A stretch of 64,000 nt of DNA from positions 124,001-188,000 of the forward strand of contig NZ_CAKXZS010000012.1 of NCBI RefSeq assembly GCF_935822925.1, read 5' to 3'. The translations under genes were made by a program, and so were the position numbers. This stretch comes from Mesorhizobium ventifaucium (GTDB lineage: Bacteria > Pseudomonadota > Alphaproteobacteria > Rhizobiales > Rhizobiaceae). Shown in pieces: positions 63,215-64,000 of the stretch; within the stretch, counting starts at the first letter, position 1; each line of letters starts with the position of its first letter. Under the pieces are notes generated by a model. That model saw nothing but the letters and a program-made list of their open reading frames with translations, ran no database searches and was not told the DNA's origin.

Positions 63215-63791
63215 CGCCGCCTTCTTCCGTCATCGCCACGATCCTGCGCGCGGCCTCTTCGACACTGATCTGCCAGCTCATCGCCAGCGACCGGAGCTGC
63301 GCATAGGCGCGGCCGTCCTCGGCGCCTTTCGACAAGGCCTCCACCGCGCGCACGATGGTCTGGCGCTCCGCGACGCGCAGGCGAAGCGACGATATCTCGT
63401 TTGCCAAAAGCTTGCGCGCCTCGAAACTCTGCCGCGCGATCAACAGGGCGCTGTAGACGCCGGCATTGCCGACCGACTTCAGCAACTGGGCGTCGGCCTT
63501 GTGCGACAGCGCCCACTCGATGCGGCCCGGCGCTTCGGAGCCGATCAGCGCCACCAGCGGCATTGGCGCCTCACCCGGCGCCCATGGGAATTGTTCGTCG
63601 AAGCCGAGGTCGGCATCGAAGAAGACGAAATCCGCCGCCAGCGCCTCGGCCGGCAGTTCCGGCCAGCAGCCGACCGTCTCGAGGCCGATGGCCGACAATT
63701 GCCGCGTGATCGCCTGCACCGTCGGATGCGGACGATGCAGGACAAAGGCCCTGGCGCCGCCGAGATTCGGGATGCGCGGGACCTTGCTCAC
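63192..63791 (-). CDS. AmiR-like ANTAR antiterminator
   Basis: A 199-residue regulator with a degenerate receiver-like N-terminal domain and a C-terminal ANTAR RNA-binding domain (ARKLLANEISSLRLRVAERQ, TIVRAVEALSKGAEDGRAYA, MSWQISVEEAARRIV). As in the aliphatic amidase operon, AmiR would be held by the AmiC-type amide sensor and, when released, prevent termination in the leader. It starts at GTG 63791 overlapping the AmiC-like stop (GTGA). The leader lies outside the window. Confidence 0.85.
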   Translation of the reverse strand: MSKVPRIPNLGGARAFVLHRPHPTVQAITRQLSAIGLETVGCWPELPAEALAADFVFFDADLGFDEQFPWAPGEAPMPLVALIGSEAPGRIEWALSHKADAQLLKSVGNAGVYSALLIARQSFEARKLLANEISSLRLRVAERQTIVRAVEALSKGAEDGRAYAQLRSLAMSWQISVEEAARRIVAMTEEGGDDQSHRA

Positions 63792-64000
63792 GACACCACC
63801 CTCAGGCGTGGGCGGCCGAACGTCTCGGTCCGGTCATAGCGGGACAGATAGGGATCGGGCGCCACTCCCTTGGCCAGCGTGACGGTCTTGAATGCGGTCC
63901 CCTCGATGCGCCCGATCTGCACCGGCAAGGTGGCGTGCTGGGTTTGCGGATCGATGGAGATGTCGCCGAGCGGGGTTCGAAACGAGGTTCCGGCAAAGGC
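63788..64000 (-). CDS. AmiC-like amide-binding sensor, C-terminal part
   Basis: The last 70 codons of a gene that continues beyond the right edge. The end reads FAGTSFRTPLGDISIDPQTQ, HATLPVQIGRIEGTAFKTV and RYDRTETFGRPRLRVVS. This is the C-terminal pattern of AmiC/UrtA type-1 periplasmic-binding-fold proteins (GxxxIDPxxQH). In the amidase paradigm AmiC is a cytoplasmic amide sensor that sequesters AmiR. Its stop overlaps the start of the ANTAR gene, as in amiC-amiR. Confidence 0.75.
   Translation of the reverse strand, partial: AFAGTSFRTPLGDISIDPQTQHATLPVQIGRIEGTAFKTVTLAKGVAPDPYLSRYDRTETFGRPRLRVVS

Overview
The window looks like an accessory-rich stretch of a rhizobial alphaproteobacterium, most likely Mesorhizobium or a relative (an inference from gene content, not a search). 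The native genes are typical of Rhizobiales: FixJ-type response regulators, PAS/MASE histidine kinases, Dpp/Opp-type ABC operons with fused ATPases, a Bfd ferredoxin and a cytochrome b. Several blocks differ in style. A macrolide-type glycosyltransferase with its neighbours (1-1661) and a metallo-hydrolase/cupin/metallo-hydrolase trio (4934-7492) read like actinobacterial DNA. The 49-54 kb defence-like block is visibly more AT-rich.

Layout. 1-4.4 kb: glycosyltransferase operon, then an alpha/beta hydrolase, an exported cysteine hydrolase and a small secreted protein. 4.9-9.1 kb: two MBL-fold hydrolases around a cupin, Bfd, and a Tat-exported FMN alpha-hydroxyacid dehydrogenase. 9.5-17 kb: a MASE-type histidine kinase, an orphan cytochrome b with a cyclic-nucleotide-binding MscS channel and a pirin, a decayed DUF1810 gene and a soluble kinase. 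17.5-22.4 kb: a one-direction cluster of small stress-type enzymes (SDR, Tat alpha/beta hydrolase, periplasmic cupin, CBS protein, GST, HD protein). 22.6-29 kb: three response regulators, an MFS carrier and a kinase with four tandem PAS domains. 29.4-33.5 kb: an EmrAB-type efflux pair with a divergent TetR regulator. 33.8-39 kb: a patatin-like lipase, small exported proteins, and a FixJ regulator with its PAS kinase. 39-44.2 kb: a peptide/opine-type ABC operon. 44.3-48.7 kb: debris (IS3 remnant, second copy of a 273-bp repeat, broken genes) plus an FMN reductase and a lipoprotein hydrolase. 48.7-54.8 kb: a candidate defence module (AbiV-like, GHKL ATPase, DGQHR/DndB-like) between two tRNA-Arg(CCG)-derived sequences. 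54.9-64 kb: core-like DNA with small proteins, a MarR/ICMT pair and an amide-utilisation operon (AmiC-like, AmiR-like, Dpp-type transporter, formamidase).

The genes are tied together by regulation. Four minus-strand genes or operons (3625, 4386, 17047, 34975) are preceded by the same 64-bp promoter-like element: a TACC-N2-GGTA palindrome, a TTGATC-like box and a TATAGC-like box at invariant spacing. The triple response-regulator operon and the four-PAS kinase share a second, different promoter layout. The TetR and MarR genes each have two copies of a clear operator. The most promising novel system is the DGQHR-GHKL-AbiV block at 49.3-54.3 kb.
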